NCBI GenBank assembly: GCA_040954595.2
Contig: CM082593.2
Location: forward strand, 3,844,001-3,908,000
Reading direction: 5' to 3'
Origin: Balanoglossus misakiensis
Taxonomy: Eukaryota; Hemichordata
Length of the DNA: 64,000 nucleotides
Made by a program: the position numbers and the translations under genes. Below the pieces are notes generated by a model. It made no database searches. It worked only from the letters and a program-made list of their open reading frames with translations, and was not told the origin of the DNA. Of the stretch, positions 1 to 9,330 are shown piece after piece (position 1 is the stretch's first letter; every line of letters starts with the position of its first letter).

Positions 1-1153
1 GAAGTGTCTGAAGGGGTTACTGGTGCCGGGTGTGAGGTCGCACTGGCCCCCGGGGGCTGCCACAAAAACATGGCCCCCGTTGTCTTCAGCACGAGAGCGT
101 GCTGTTCGCGTGCAGCGGCCAATAATCTGAATGGGCAACCGCTTCCGACTTGTGAGCGTACTCATCAACGACACAGGGCCTTAACATCACAAGGCAACGT
201 ATGCGTGCAATCCCGAGTTCGTGCACATTTATAAACTTATATGATAATTTCTATTTTGGGAACTGTTTGGTAAGACTTACGCGACATACAATACACGTGT
301 ACGGTATTGAAGAACTCTATGAACCGAATTTTATGGTTGTCTATAATCAAACGGGTGGCCTTGGGGTACCATCTGCACTCGCTACTTCGCTTGACGTATC
401 ACGTGTCTCCGTAATTTCATTTTAATTGCCTATATGGGAGTTGGCATATGTATAAAACGGGGCATTTTTTATCGCGGTGAATTCCGTGCTCACCATATAT
501 ACTCATCATGATTTAATATTTCCCTGTCTGTGAATGCCAGATCGTTGTTTGCGTGCTTTCATTGACGGGCGGACTCACATCAGCGCATCCACTACATCGC
601 GCTTGGTTACAATTTCGAAAGAAACTCGGAATACGCGCTTTGACCCGCGGAGCCGACAGATGGCTCGTGTTTGAGTTTCTGAAACGCCCGCGGCATTGAT
701 CAACGTTTCGGCGCTTTCGTTGCATCAGTTCGCTCGGTCTCTAAGCTTATTATCACACACAGTCAACAGTGGCCTGTGTAAACGTCTTTGATCTTATGTG
801 TCCTAAGAACAATGGGTTCATAAACACGGTTTGACTGATCACCGGTCGAGGCTGCTCATCGCAACAATCGCAGTTGAGATAATATTTTTTTTTCATCTCG
901 ACTTTTTATCTGCACAGATACACCGAATCCCGCTGCGTACATCATTGTTGGGATCTGGGAGCCACTCTGAGATCAGTTACTCGCTGATTTCGCACATCAC
1001 TTCTGGGACAAAGGCCTCGAATTCTGCAGCCATAGCGGACATGCAATGGCAAACGGTAGAGTCTGTTAACTGGAACACTTGGCTTTGGATGATCTAATAT
1101 TCTTTTGGATTAACTGTCTGCATTGTGCCATACATATATATCCTGGGACAAAT
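1..1153. other. Upstream flank or intron of the PRDM8-like gene
   Basis: No coding exon is convincing here. The stretch at about 540-730 is clearly richer in CpG than its surroundings and could be promoter-like or the remains of an exon, but every frame is interrupted. A good polypyrimidine tract followed by CAG ends at 917 and could be a splice acceptor. However, the reading frame of the downstream zinc-finger exon is closed by TAA at 1067-1069, so that acceptor cannot lead directly into it in frame. Small open frames here look like chance. Confidence 0.5.
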
Positions 1154-2941
1154 ATGCTGGCCATGTATGAAAGGAAGGGAGTTAGTAATTCACGGATGGA
1201 TTCTCTGGCACTGAACACTGAAGTACCTTCTCAAACCGGCGACAGAATGGATAATAGAACGAGCGAACACGTCAGTTTCGGTAGTTACTTAGCACGCCAC
1301 ATTGCCCAGAGCGACGAAAACGACAGCCGTCGTTTTTACATCGACAACTTCACGAGGGCGCCGTTGTTGTCCAGCAAGAGGAAATTGGACGGTGTGAGCG
1401 GAGGGGTGGATGACGATACGGTCTCGAAGAAGATGAAACCAAGTTTCTCTTTGCCCCTGATCAAGAGATCACTGAAGCCGATACCGCCGTTGTTGAGTTA
1501 CTGCAGCAAAGACAAAACGTTCAGTGAGATGCGTCCGGCGCCGATTCTGGATAAGGGGAAAATGAACCACGGACAAGATGCGTCTCCGAGTTTGGACGGT
1601 CGGCAGTTTCTGTTTCAAACCACACGCGCCGAAGTTTCGCAGAGTCAGGAAGGGTCGCACTCCCCGACGTCACATCTGCACAAACACCAGCGACCTCTGA
1701 TGGAAAGCCACGCTCGACACCGTGAAGTCCTGCGGGCGAACAGCACCTCCCCCGGGGAGAATTTTGAAGTCGCGAGCGCGCAGGTGCGCAGTACGCACCA
1801 ACTGCAGTTCTCGCAGGTGAAAGCAAGTCCCAAGCGAGTCGACTACAAATCAGTGACGAATCTGCTAAGTACTAGCGCCGACGACGAAGAATCGGCCCAC
1901 TCTCCGAAATCCCGCGAAACGTCACCGGAAAAGATCGAAGTCAAAAGAAGCGCTTTCCGTGAAGTGACGAAGCGGAAGCCCCCGACGGATTCGCCTCATT
2001 CGGCAGAGGTCGACAGCAGGCTGCATTTCAACGAACGCAACGGCACCGAGAGACAAGTGTCGCCGATTGGGACGCCGTTTAACTTGGGCGGTTACAAACC
2101 GCAAGTTAGTTTGAGGCCGTTCTCAAATCGCTTCAGTGATCTGCTCAATCGTGCGGGGGAACACAGCCTTCTGGCCAATCACCGGCACCTCTCGCCGACA
2201 TCGATGGCTCACGCGCCGACGTTCTCGACACGTTCTGATATTAGTCCCAACATCGGGAAATCAGCCTCGCCGACGGTAATCGGCGTCACGTGCCCAGTTG
2301 GCGCCTTCAGACCCGGCGTTCATCAAGACATGTTGACAGCAAGCAAGAGCGCTTTCTCGCCACCAAGTCAGAGCCCCGACCAACTAGCGCAGCCTGCGGG
2401 AATAATGGACTATCTGCAGAAAACATCGCCCATTCCCAAGACCGCCTTTCCGACACCTAGCAGCAGTTCCCAGTACTACGACAGCATCCGAAGAGCCTTC
2501 AAAAATTTCTCCGATAAAAGTTCACCGGGGATTTTACCAGGCATGTTGTCGAACGGCGCCGACCAGGTGAGGTTCAGCGGAGTGCCTCTGCCGCCGCCTT
2601 CCGGCGAGGTGGGGGCGCTCTCATCCTTCCCAGGATACCCCCGGCTGTACGACAGTGACCCGGCGGCCATGCCGTTTCCTCTCCAAAAATCGCCTTCACA
2701 ATCAATTATGCCCCTGACGGCCACCGCGCTGAATTTTGCCCAGAACTGGTGCGCCAAGTGCAACGCCACCTTCAGGATGACCAGCGACCTGGTCTACCAC
2801 ATGAGAACTCACCACAAGAGAGATCACGCCGACCCTGTCACCAAGCGCAAGCGAGAGGAGAAACTCCGCTGTAACATTTGCGGCGAGACTTTCCGCGAAC
2901 GCCACCACCTCTCGCGACACATGACGTCACACAATGGATGA
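1154..2941 (+). CDS. PRDM8: PRDM8/ZNF488-like C2H2 zinc-finger protein, large last coding exon
   Basis: Probable nuclear transcriptional regulator. The frame is open from 1070; the first ATG is at 1154, giving 595 residues. Most of the protein is low-complexity, rich in Ser, Pro, Arg and Lys, with many SP and SPT sites and basic runs such as KRKLD and KKMK that could act as nuclear signals. Two C2H2 fingers close the protein: the first begins at residue 533 (CAKC, then HMRTHH) and the second at residue 573 (CNIC, then the signature RERHHLSRHMTSH). They are separated by a basic linker containing KRKREEK. This paired C-terminal finger layout is, from memory, diagnostic of PRDM8 and ZNF488. The PR/SET domain and the N-terminal finger of PRDM8 are not in the window. 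Either they lie on upstream exons before position 1, joined by an acceptor between 1070 and about 1185, or this is a PR-less form starting at 1154. No acceptor in that interval has a good pyrimidine tract, so the 5' end is uncertain. Confidence 0.8.
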   Translation: MLAMYERKGVSNSRMDSLALNTEVPSQTGDRMDNRTSEHVSFGSYLARHIAQSDENDSRRFYIDNFTRAPLLSSKRKLDGVSGGVDDDTVSKKMKPSFSLPLIKRSLKPIPPLLSYCSKDKTFSEMRPAPILDKGKMNHGQDASPSLDGRQFLFQTTRAEVSQSQEGSHSPTSHLHKHQRPLMESHARHREVLRANSTSPGENFEVASAQVRSTHQLQFSQVKASPKRVDYKSVTNLLSTSADDEESAHSPKSRETSPEKIEVKRSAFREVTKRKPPTDSPHSAEVDSRLHFNERNGTERQVSPIGTPFNLGGYKPQVSLRPFSNRFSDLLNRAGEHSLLANHRHLSPTSMAHAPTFSTRSDISPNIGKSASPTVIGVTCPVGAFRPGVHQDMLTASKSAFSPPSQSPDQLAQPAGIMDYLQKTSPIPKTAFPTPSSSSQYYDSIRRAFKNFSDKSSPGILPGMLSNGADQVRFSGVPLPPPSGEVGALSSFPGYPRLYDSDPAAMPFPLQKSPSQSIMPLTATALNFAQNWCAKCNATFRMTSDLVYHMRTHHKRDHADPVTKRKREEKLRCNICGETFRERHHLSRHMTSHNG

Positions 2942-4108
2942 TATACACCAGCCGTTGTATATGTGTAAAGCAATATATACTGGGAGACTAGAATATGCCT
3001 TAGAAATAAATTAATGTGACGGTGATTGGACAGGTGACCATCTGAAAGAAAGTTGCACAGCACAATGACTGAAATCGCGTCACCAACACAAGCACACGCC
3101 AAGTTAATGACGTTCTCACCTTTAAAGCGAACCAGTGCAAGGAAAGTACCGACGTGTAAAGCAAATCTTGTGTTGGGTCGTGGAATTCTTTATAGACGAT
3201 GAAATCACAAAAGTGGCTGGAGACAACACTCTATATTAAACCTGTACTGCATCTTACGAGGACGCTTGACTTTTAAAGCGATTATAAAGCGACTGCGTTT
3301 TGAACTAGGAGAATTCGGAACACTCGCCTATTGTATATTTTATTAAAATTATCATCCAGTCGCGATTGATGTTGGTCTCAGAAGTTTCAATGACGTATTT
3401 GTGTATAGTTAGGCTGCGACACGTTTATCGTGCGTCCGGTTAGAAATCATAAATCGATCCAGACTGATTTTTAGCAGTGGAACTGGGAACAGTGATGACG
3501 ACTTGGATTTATTTGTTTATTTATTGATTATGCATGTTTGACTGTAATTTGATTGGTCGCGCACACCTGTGTAAAGTGTCACCCACCCCATTTCTATCGA
3601 TCCCAGATGTTGTGCGGCTACACGAGGTGGCCATCCAAATTGTGGCTCTTTTTGTATTTCATGAATGTCAAGTGACGTACTACACTCACAATTTACGCAC
3701 GCAACTTTAAAACTCGTTTACATGACAGTACTTATTTTTGCAAGAGCTAGAACAAGTGAAAGACCAGTGTAGTAAAAATAAGAAAATTGACATTGGGGCA
3801 TAGTACGCCTACGGTTCATTCGAGTAGTGTATACTTTGAAAACAAATTACAAATCGAAATTACACTGGTAATTATTTGTTTTAACATTACAGACACTTCA
3901 TTAAAATTCAATTTTTGTATTGTTCCCCACGAGAATAAATCTATCATAGCACAGTGCAATAACATTTGTCACATATTAATATATTAAATTATAATGAATA
4001 AATTAATACATTATTAATGTCGACTGTAATTGTATGCCTTGTCAAGCCCTTTTCCCCTGTTGTCTCATAACATAATTGAACATATTCGGCGTCTGGAATA
4101 TATGAAAC
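2942..4108 (+). other. 3' UTR of the PRDM8-like gene (inferred)
   Basis: AT-rich noncoding sequence between the stop codon and the best polyadenylation signal. An earlier AATAAA-type hexamer just after 3000 could give a shorter 3' end. No convincing reading frame is present on either strand. Confidence 0.5.
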
Positions 4109-4114
4109 AATAAA
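4109..4114 (+). promoter_or_regulatory. Polyadenylation signal AATAAA (PRDM8-like gene)
   Basis: A canonical hexamer followed within 30 bases by a GT-rich stretch (TTTGCGGTTT), as expected for cleavage and polyadenylation. It lies only about 40 bases from the oppositely oriented signal of the next gene. Confidence 0.5.
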
Positions 4115-4153
4115 GCCTTATGTCACGCGGTTTGCGGTTTAAATCAAATCTAG

Positions 4154-4159
4154 TTTATT
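4154..4159 (-). promoter_or_regulatory. Polyadenylation signal AATAAA (small membrane protein A)
   Basis: TTTATT on the + strand reads AATAAA on the - strand, about 265 bases beyond the stop codon of membrane protein A. This makes genes A and PRDM8-like a tight tail-to-tail pair. Confidence 0.4.
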
Positions 4160-4423
4160 ATTTACCTGCTGCTGTAAAGAATAGCGTTCTGTCGTATAAT
4201 GTGTCACGGTTACCGGATTTGTACAGTACTAGCAGAGTCCTGACTGACGCTCACACAAAGCAGATAGAAAATTGAATGATTCTAAAAAGTTTTTAGACTG
4301 AAACTTTTACAGTTAATATGTAGCAACGTGCACACCCCAAATTTTTAGTCATTTTAGCGTCAACTGGGCCGGTGTACACCTGGTTATCTATCAGACGGGT
4401 AAAAGGTCGGGCGTCAACCTGGG

Positions 4424-5270
4424 CTAAATACTGTCAACGTAGTTTGGCGTTTGCGACCTACTCCACGCCCACTTGTCCGAGCCGCCTTTGTTGGCTGCAG
4501 CGGTGGCGTCCCCTGTCTCTCTGTTCGCAAACTCTTCTTCCAGTTCCCTACTCAGTTCACTCTGCATTCGCTTCTTCTTCCTCTTCTTGGGAGACTCGTT
4601 GCAGAGGAACGACCACAGAGTGAACAAAATGACAACGGCCAGGCAGAGTGCTAGAGTGAGACCGATGATCATCCACGGTATCGTAGAATCGAGCGGCTCG
4701 TTCCAAGGATTGCTGTACGACACGTTTGTAGCACTAGTAGTTTGCTCGGCAACGACCGATATAACCACGTCGCCCAATTCCAGGATTCCGCTGTTTTGGT
4801 TCATAGCGTTGACCAAACCAGGTTTTTCCTGGATAAAATAAACCACGCGATACGCTCAAGTAAGACACTATATGTAACTTTTAAAATTTGAACGGTACCT
4901 TCAACAACGTTGTTTTCGGTAAAACTACAAGAGTTAATGTTTCATTATTGTGGGAATTGACCTTGACGTACAAATTGACAAATATTTGTCAGTATTTATA
5001 TAACAGTATCTCTCCTTGGCATTATCATGATTATCGCTTGAAGGATAATCGTCTCTCAGAAAGCACACACGAACTGGAGGACAAACTGGTGGCTTTGTAC
5101 AGAGAAAACAACGCTGCCATGACGCCTGTCCAATTGCAAACACAAAGCCAACAAAATGTCGGGGATGGCCTGATTCAATTACGTACCTTGTCTTGTGATA
5201 CGTCACCATTCTGTGACGAACACGACACGGTCAAGCACAGCGCAAACAATATAGTCCCTATCAACCACAT
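4424..5270 (-). CDS. Small single-pass membrane protein A (unnamed family), two exons
   Basis: Function unknown. Exon 1 (5270-5187) encodes 28 residues, MWLIGTILFALCLTVSCSSQ followed by NGDVSQDK: a clear signal peptide, ending at donor GTACGT. Exon 2 (4828-4424) follows acceptor TTTTATCCAG in phase 0. The joined protein is 162 residues: signal peptide about 1-18, a short ectodomain with one N-glycosylation site (NVS at 63), the motif NPW at 68-70, a transmembrane helix at about 79-103, then the strongly basic KKRKKKRM and an acidic/helical ELSRELEEE segment. The cytoplasmic tail is about 50 residues and contains WAW near residue 148. A type I topology is inferred from the signal peptide and the basic stop-transfer region. 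Gene C at 7892-8690 has the same two-exon structure, intron phase and motifs; gene B at 6020-7227 is a distant relative. Exon 1 is too short for a standard open-frame scan; it was found by matching gene C. Confidence 0.8.
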
Positions 5271-6019
5271 TTTAAGGGAGTTTAAAAGAGGACGATTTGC
5301 TATAAATGTCACGAAAATAGAGTTCTACAGGATAGCCAAGTCTTGTTTCTCTTTATTTCCTCGGCGGTTGCTCATCATCCGGGTTAATTTTTGACAACTC
5401 GAGTCATATGTGCATGATAACAGGTAGACAAAGCAAATACAGTAAGTCCGCAAAGAGAATTGGTTATTTATTCTGTGGTGTTGGCGTACACGATACCCGA
5501 GTATAGTGTTTTGAGTGGAGTCGTGTCAGTCATGATGCTACTTCTGTCTGTACTACCACTTTAGCAGATTTTCAGAGAGTGACTGACGATGGTGGCGCTA
5601 AATTGTTGAAAAAAATAACACACACCAAACTCTCTGAGAAGTTAAAGGTGCAGTGATGTATTAGGGACCATATCGCATAACACCATTACCGACCAACGCT
5701 GCGCATCGACTCATAATAAGGACAGGCATCGTGTTAAGTGATGATGACCTTTCACCCCCATGTTTATCATCGGGCGTATGGCATACCAGCAAAGAACAGT
5801 TAATCTTTAACAGACCCGTTTCACGTCGTTGGTGGATATATCCGCGTAGATATAATCTGCCCACGGGTCACGTCACACCACGGACTGCCACATAGACGTT
5901 TCGAGCACTACTCATAGATATCTCGTTAGTGGCCGCATTTTAATATACCAGGAGTTCGCCGAGTTCAAAGGACGTGTGTACTTCCAGACTGGCCTTTTCT
6001 CGCGCAGCATGTTGTAGAG
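5271..6019. other. Divergent intergenic region between membrane proteins A and B
   Basis: About 750 bases between two start codons pointing away from each other, so it should hold both promoters. On the - strand, the block TTTTCGTGACATTTAT (5317-5302) sits about 45 bases before the start of gene A. It matches a block at the same distance before gene C, which suggests a shared 5' leader or promoter element. No clear TATA box was found for gene B. Confidence 0.5.
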
Positions 6020-7227
6020 ATGACACCGATAGTGCTTCTTTTAATTGCCGCGTCCTCCATATTTCCTTGCGGCGCAAGCTCTCAAGATGGCCCCTTCTTG
6101 AGGAACGCCGGGACACTGGCCAGAACCCAAGATTCGGATGTTGCAATAGTAGACCAGGTTTGTAAAACTTTGTTTTCCTCTTGATGACAACGACCTTGTT
6201 GTTGATTCTTGTGAGAGTGAAGAAACGCCTTGTTGTCATGATATGAACAGTACACATGCAGCCAACAAGCCCTTGAGATCACCCCCTCCAGATACCAAAC
6301 CCGGACTGTGCAAACTATCGCTATCGTCCGTTTGTCAATACAGAGTATAACTGTACACAGTAAGTTGGATGAAACAGCGCGAACGTTGCGCTGTACTCCA
6401 CTTTCGAGCAGTCTACTTAAACGTCGTCGCCTCTGACCCAGCCAGGCGGGGAGGTGATCGGTGAAAAGTGTCGGGTGTCTTAAAGAAGTCGACAGAACTT
6501 GCAACCGGGTCATTATGAGTCACGTTAGTTTAACACGCCGTCTCAAACAAAGCATCGATAAGTACCATGAAATAATGTTGTATAGACCAATCTTGAAAGC
6601 ATTGGACGATCCTCCAAACTTGTTTAAAACCAAGTGTGTTATTCGGCCAATATGATGTTTTATTTCTCCTCCTACTTCGGCCAGATAAAAAACAACGAAA
6701 AAGAGGAACAAAACGACAGTATTAAACAACAACAACAACTACGAGGATGTTTGTTTTTCCTTCGAGGAACGCCCATGTCCTTGTCAAGACACTTCAGGAT
6801 TGTTTACTCAGTAACTGTAACAGTGCAACACTACCGGGTGTCCCTTCACACGACACAGAAAAGTAACGTACATGTATTTGCAAGGTAACTTTTCAAAAAA
6901 GGTTTGACTTCTTTCTCATTTTAGGTCAATTTTAGAGGTGTGAGATCCAGCGACGACAGAAAACTGCACAGTCGCCACCGCCGAGAAATGGAGGAAAATC
7001 CGTGGGTTACCGGAGCGTCGGACCGATACGCCATCATGTGGGCAATAATCGGAGGGACCTTAGGCCTAGCGTTGCTTCTTGTGTTGGGCATCACGTACTG
7101 CTCTTACAGAAACAACGACAGTTCTCGAGACAGGCACCTGGAGAGGAGAAGACGCCGACTGTGGGACGAGATGGCCAGAAACAGTCTTGATACGACTTTC
7201 TACGAAGATGTGTCCTCGAACTTTTGA
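6020..7227 (+). CDS. Small single-pass membrane protein B (divergent member of the family), two exons
   Basis: Function unknown. Exon 1 (6020-6157, 46 codons) starts MTPIVLLLIAASSIFPCGAS, a signal peptide, and ends at donor GTTTGT. Exon 2 (6925-7227) follows acceptor CTCATTTTAG in phase 0. The joined protein has 146 residues: signal peptide about 1-20, a polar ectodomain ending in RHRR (63-66, a furin-type site), the NPW motif at 71-73, a transmembrane helix at about 82-104, then a basic segment (HLERRRRRLWDE) and an acidic C-terminus ending SSNF, which would fit a class I PDZ ligand. The shared plan with A and C (signal-peptide exon, phase-0 intron, NPW about ten residues before the membrane, Arg-rich juxtamembrane segment) supports a family relationship although overall identity is low. 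An alternative acceptor at 6934 would break the phase. Confidence 0.7.
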
Positions 7228-7891
7228 CAACTGGTCCAGTGAGTTGCTGGACCATCCACGATTTGCTGGGCGTTCATCTCGGGAACAAAAGAGGCTGGAG
7301 CATTTTCTTGTTTTGTTACAGTCACCGCGTGTCTGACTGAGAGGGCGGCACACACTGTGACCTAGAAATTTTATTACATGTAAATGTTGAAGAATGTTGA
7401 CGAGACCCACCATCCATTTGATATATATATATAATGTTACGGTAAATAATGTATCAATAAATTATGGAATTCTGAGGATAATTAAAATGCAATCGATTGA
7501 TTTGAAGTGCATGTCTGTCATGTGAGATTCCACATTGAATGCTGACGGCGGTATCGTTATACAGGAAATAGCTTGCATTTCTTTCTTTATGGAGGTATTC
7601 GTATCTAATGCATTGTGTGGCCGTGTAACCGTGTACAAGTTATAATCAATCAACAATCAACTGTCCAATTACAACTGACATGACTCGACGGCTCCTATCA
7701 AAACTATGCAATCAGTTTTCGTGACCGGCTGTACATGTACCCGTATCAGACCATGCAAAAGAAGGTGTCAAACATTAACATGCACCTGTCAAGGAAATAA
7801 AGTAACAACCAGATCGGTATAACTGGAACTGGCCTATCGCGCTGAAATTTCGTGACTTTTATTGAAGATCGCCCGTTTTACGACACAAGAT
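7228..7891. other. 3' end of gene B and upstream region of gene C
   Basis: Noncoding. It contains a short TATATATATATA run near 7422, the polyadenylation signal of gene B, and about 45 bases before gene C a block TTTCGTGACTTTTATTG (from 7848) that matches the leader of gene A. Confidence 0.5.
7456..7461 (+). promoter_or_regulatory. Polyadenylation signal AATAAA (gene B)
   Basis: Canonical hexamer about 230 bases after the stop codon of membrane protein B, in an AT-rich setting. Confidence 0.45.
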
Positions 7892-8690
7892 ATGAATTTA
7901 ACAGAGACCATATTGTTTGCTCTCTGCTTGGCTGTGTCGGGTTCTTTGCAGAATGGTGTCGCACAAGAACAGGTATGTACATGTAATGGAGTCTTATGGT
8001 GCTGCGGTAGTTCCATGCATAGACGCAGGGTTCCGCTTCATGTTCATGAATCCTTGTCAAGTATGGAGACCCTGCCACTCCTAGGGTATGGTTCTCAGTA
8101 TAAGCAGACGCCAGGGGAACTTTTGACTCGGTCTCCTGTCAGCCCCCTCCCCCACCAACTTGAGGACTGTTGTCTCCTTGAGTGCGGCGATGTCCATCTC
8201 AAACCACCCTTCAGTTCGTAACGCCAAGGATTTAATGTTAATATGCAGTGAGAGAGCAACATTCAGTCATTCTGTATTGAGTTCTGCGATAGTTAACCTT
8301 TAGTTACTTTTTTTCCGGGTGTATGGATGTACAGGTCTTATCTACCTTTACTGGTAATCAATGATGACCGTTTGGTTTAATTACTTGCAGGCAAAACATG
8401 GGTTAGGAAACTCTATGAGTCCAGTCAGTGACGTCGTCAAAGTTGCATCCACTCCGTACCCTGACGTGCAAAATACTACAGACGCACCGTACAGAAATCC
8501 CTGGGACGAGCCACGCGATTCAACGATACCGATGATGATCATTGGCTTCACCCTGGGACTTTGCCTGGCCGTTATCATTTTATTCACACTGTGTTCGCTG
8601 CTGTGCAACTCGTCGCCCGAGAAGAGGAGGAAGAGGCGAATGCGAAAGGAGCTGAGGCGAGAACTGGAAGAGGCATCAGCAGCCTCATAG
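7892..8690 (+). CDS. Small single-pass membrane protein C (unnamed family), two exons, shortened tail
   Basis: Function unknown; closest relative of gene A. Exon 1 (7892-7972, 27 codons) encodes MNLTETILFALCLAVSGSLQ plus NGVAQEQ and ends at donor GTATGT. Exon 2 (8391-8690) follows acceptor TTACTTGCAG in phase 0. The protein is 126 residues: signal peptide about 1-18, ectodomain with an N-glycosylation site (NTT at 55), NPW at 63-65, the stretch DSTIP shared with A, a transmembrane helix at about 74-98, then EKRRKRRMRKELRRELEE. It stops at TAG (8688-8690) soon after ELEE, whereas A continues for about 35 more residues. The same frame stays open after the TAG to TGA at 8778-8780 and still spells a WAW-containing tail like that of A, so C appears to have been shortened by a stop. 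Upstream in-frame codons from 7862 are open, but the signal peptide favours the ATG at 7892. Confidence 0.8.
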
Positions 8691-8780
8691 ATGAGAACTG
8701 GCGCGGCAACCTTATACAGGCCAAAGAGTTGGGCTTGGGGGAAGATCACAAACGCACTCAACGTGACAATGACGACTTGA
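8691..8780 (+). pseudogene. Former C-terminal tail of membrane protein C, now beyond the stop
   Basis: The 29 codons after the TAG, in the same frame, include RTGAAT, then SWAWGKITNALNV. The tail of gene A has ETGDAT, then KWAWSRSQTPNYV, at the corresponding place. This pattern is expected if the ancestral protein extended here and a nonsense change or small insertion created the TAG. Readthrough or a sequencing error are the alternatives. Confidence 0.55.
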
Positions 8781-9330
8781 TTTATAAGCCTGGTTTACTC
8801 TAAACATGGACTCGGAATAACTTTATACGCAGAGAAATTGCGTCTAATGATAGTTGATACATGTCCACTGATCGGAGCACATAACTCTCGTGCACAGCCT
8901 TTCGCTGCTGAAATTTGTACTTTATAAAAGTTGTAATTTTTGTATGCAAAATTTACATTTACAATTTACATAAATTCAAACCCCGACAATTCTGATTGGT
9001 TATAGTACTTTCCCTACACATGAAACAGGTAGACTACAGCAGTTGTGATTGGTTAATTACGCTGTACACTCGTGAACACGTGTGCAACCCAGATGCGCCA
9101 GACGATTTGACGTTGACTGGGCGTTGACGTTACAGGTCCTCAAATCACTTTCTGCTCGGCTATCTCTCGCGTGCGGCAGCCTTCAAAAAGTTGTTCTTTG
9201 CGTCATTAAACGCCAACACTGTCCGTGTAAGCCAAATCGCAAAAGTGCTTCTTGTCAAATCCGCCGTAGGTGGCGACATATAAATATTCTGAAGGGGCGA
9301 TACTGTCCACGTGATTCAGAATTGAGTATG
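8781..9330. other. Spacer between gene C and the tandem repeat
   Basis: AT-rich, with two ATTGGTT (inverted CCAAT) boxes about 55 bases apart near 8994 and 9047. No AATAAA was found close behind gene C, so its 3' end is undefined. An open frame runs through 9082-9417 into the repeat but has no recognisable features and is probably chance. Confidence 0.4.

Noticed and set aside
4888-5394. 168-codon open frame on the + strand
   Set aside because: It runs antisense across exon 1 and the intron of membrane gene A and has no recognisable motif.
6934-6935. Alternative acceptor (CAATTTTAG) for exon 2 of membrane gene B
   Set aside because: It is ten bases downstream of the chosen acceptor and would shift the reading frame out of phase with exon 1.
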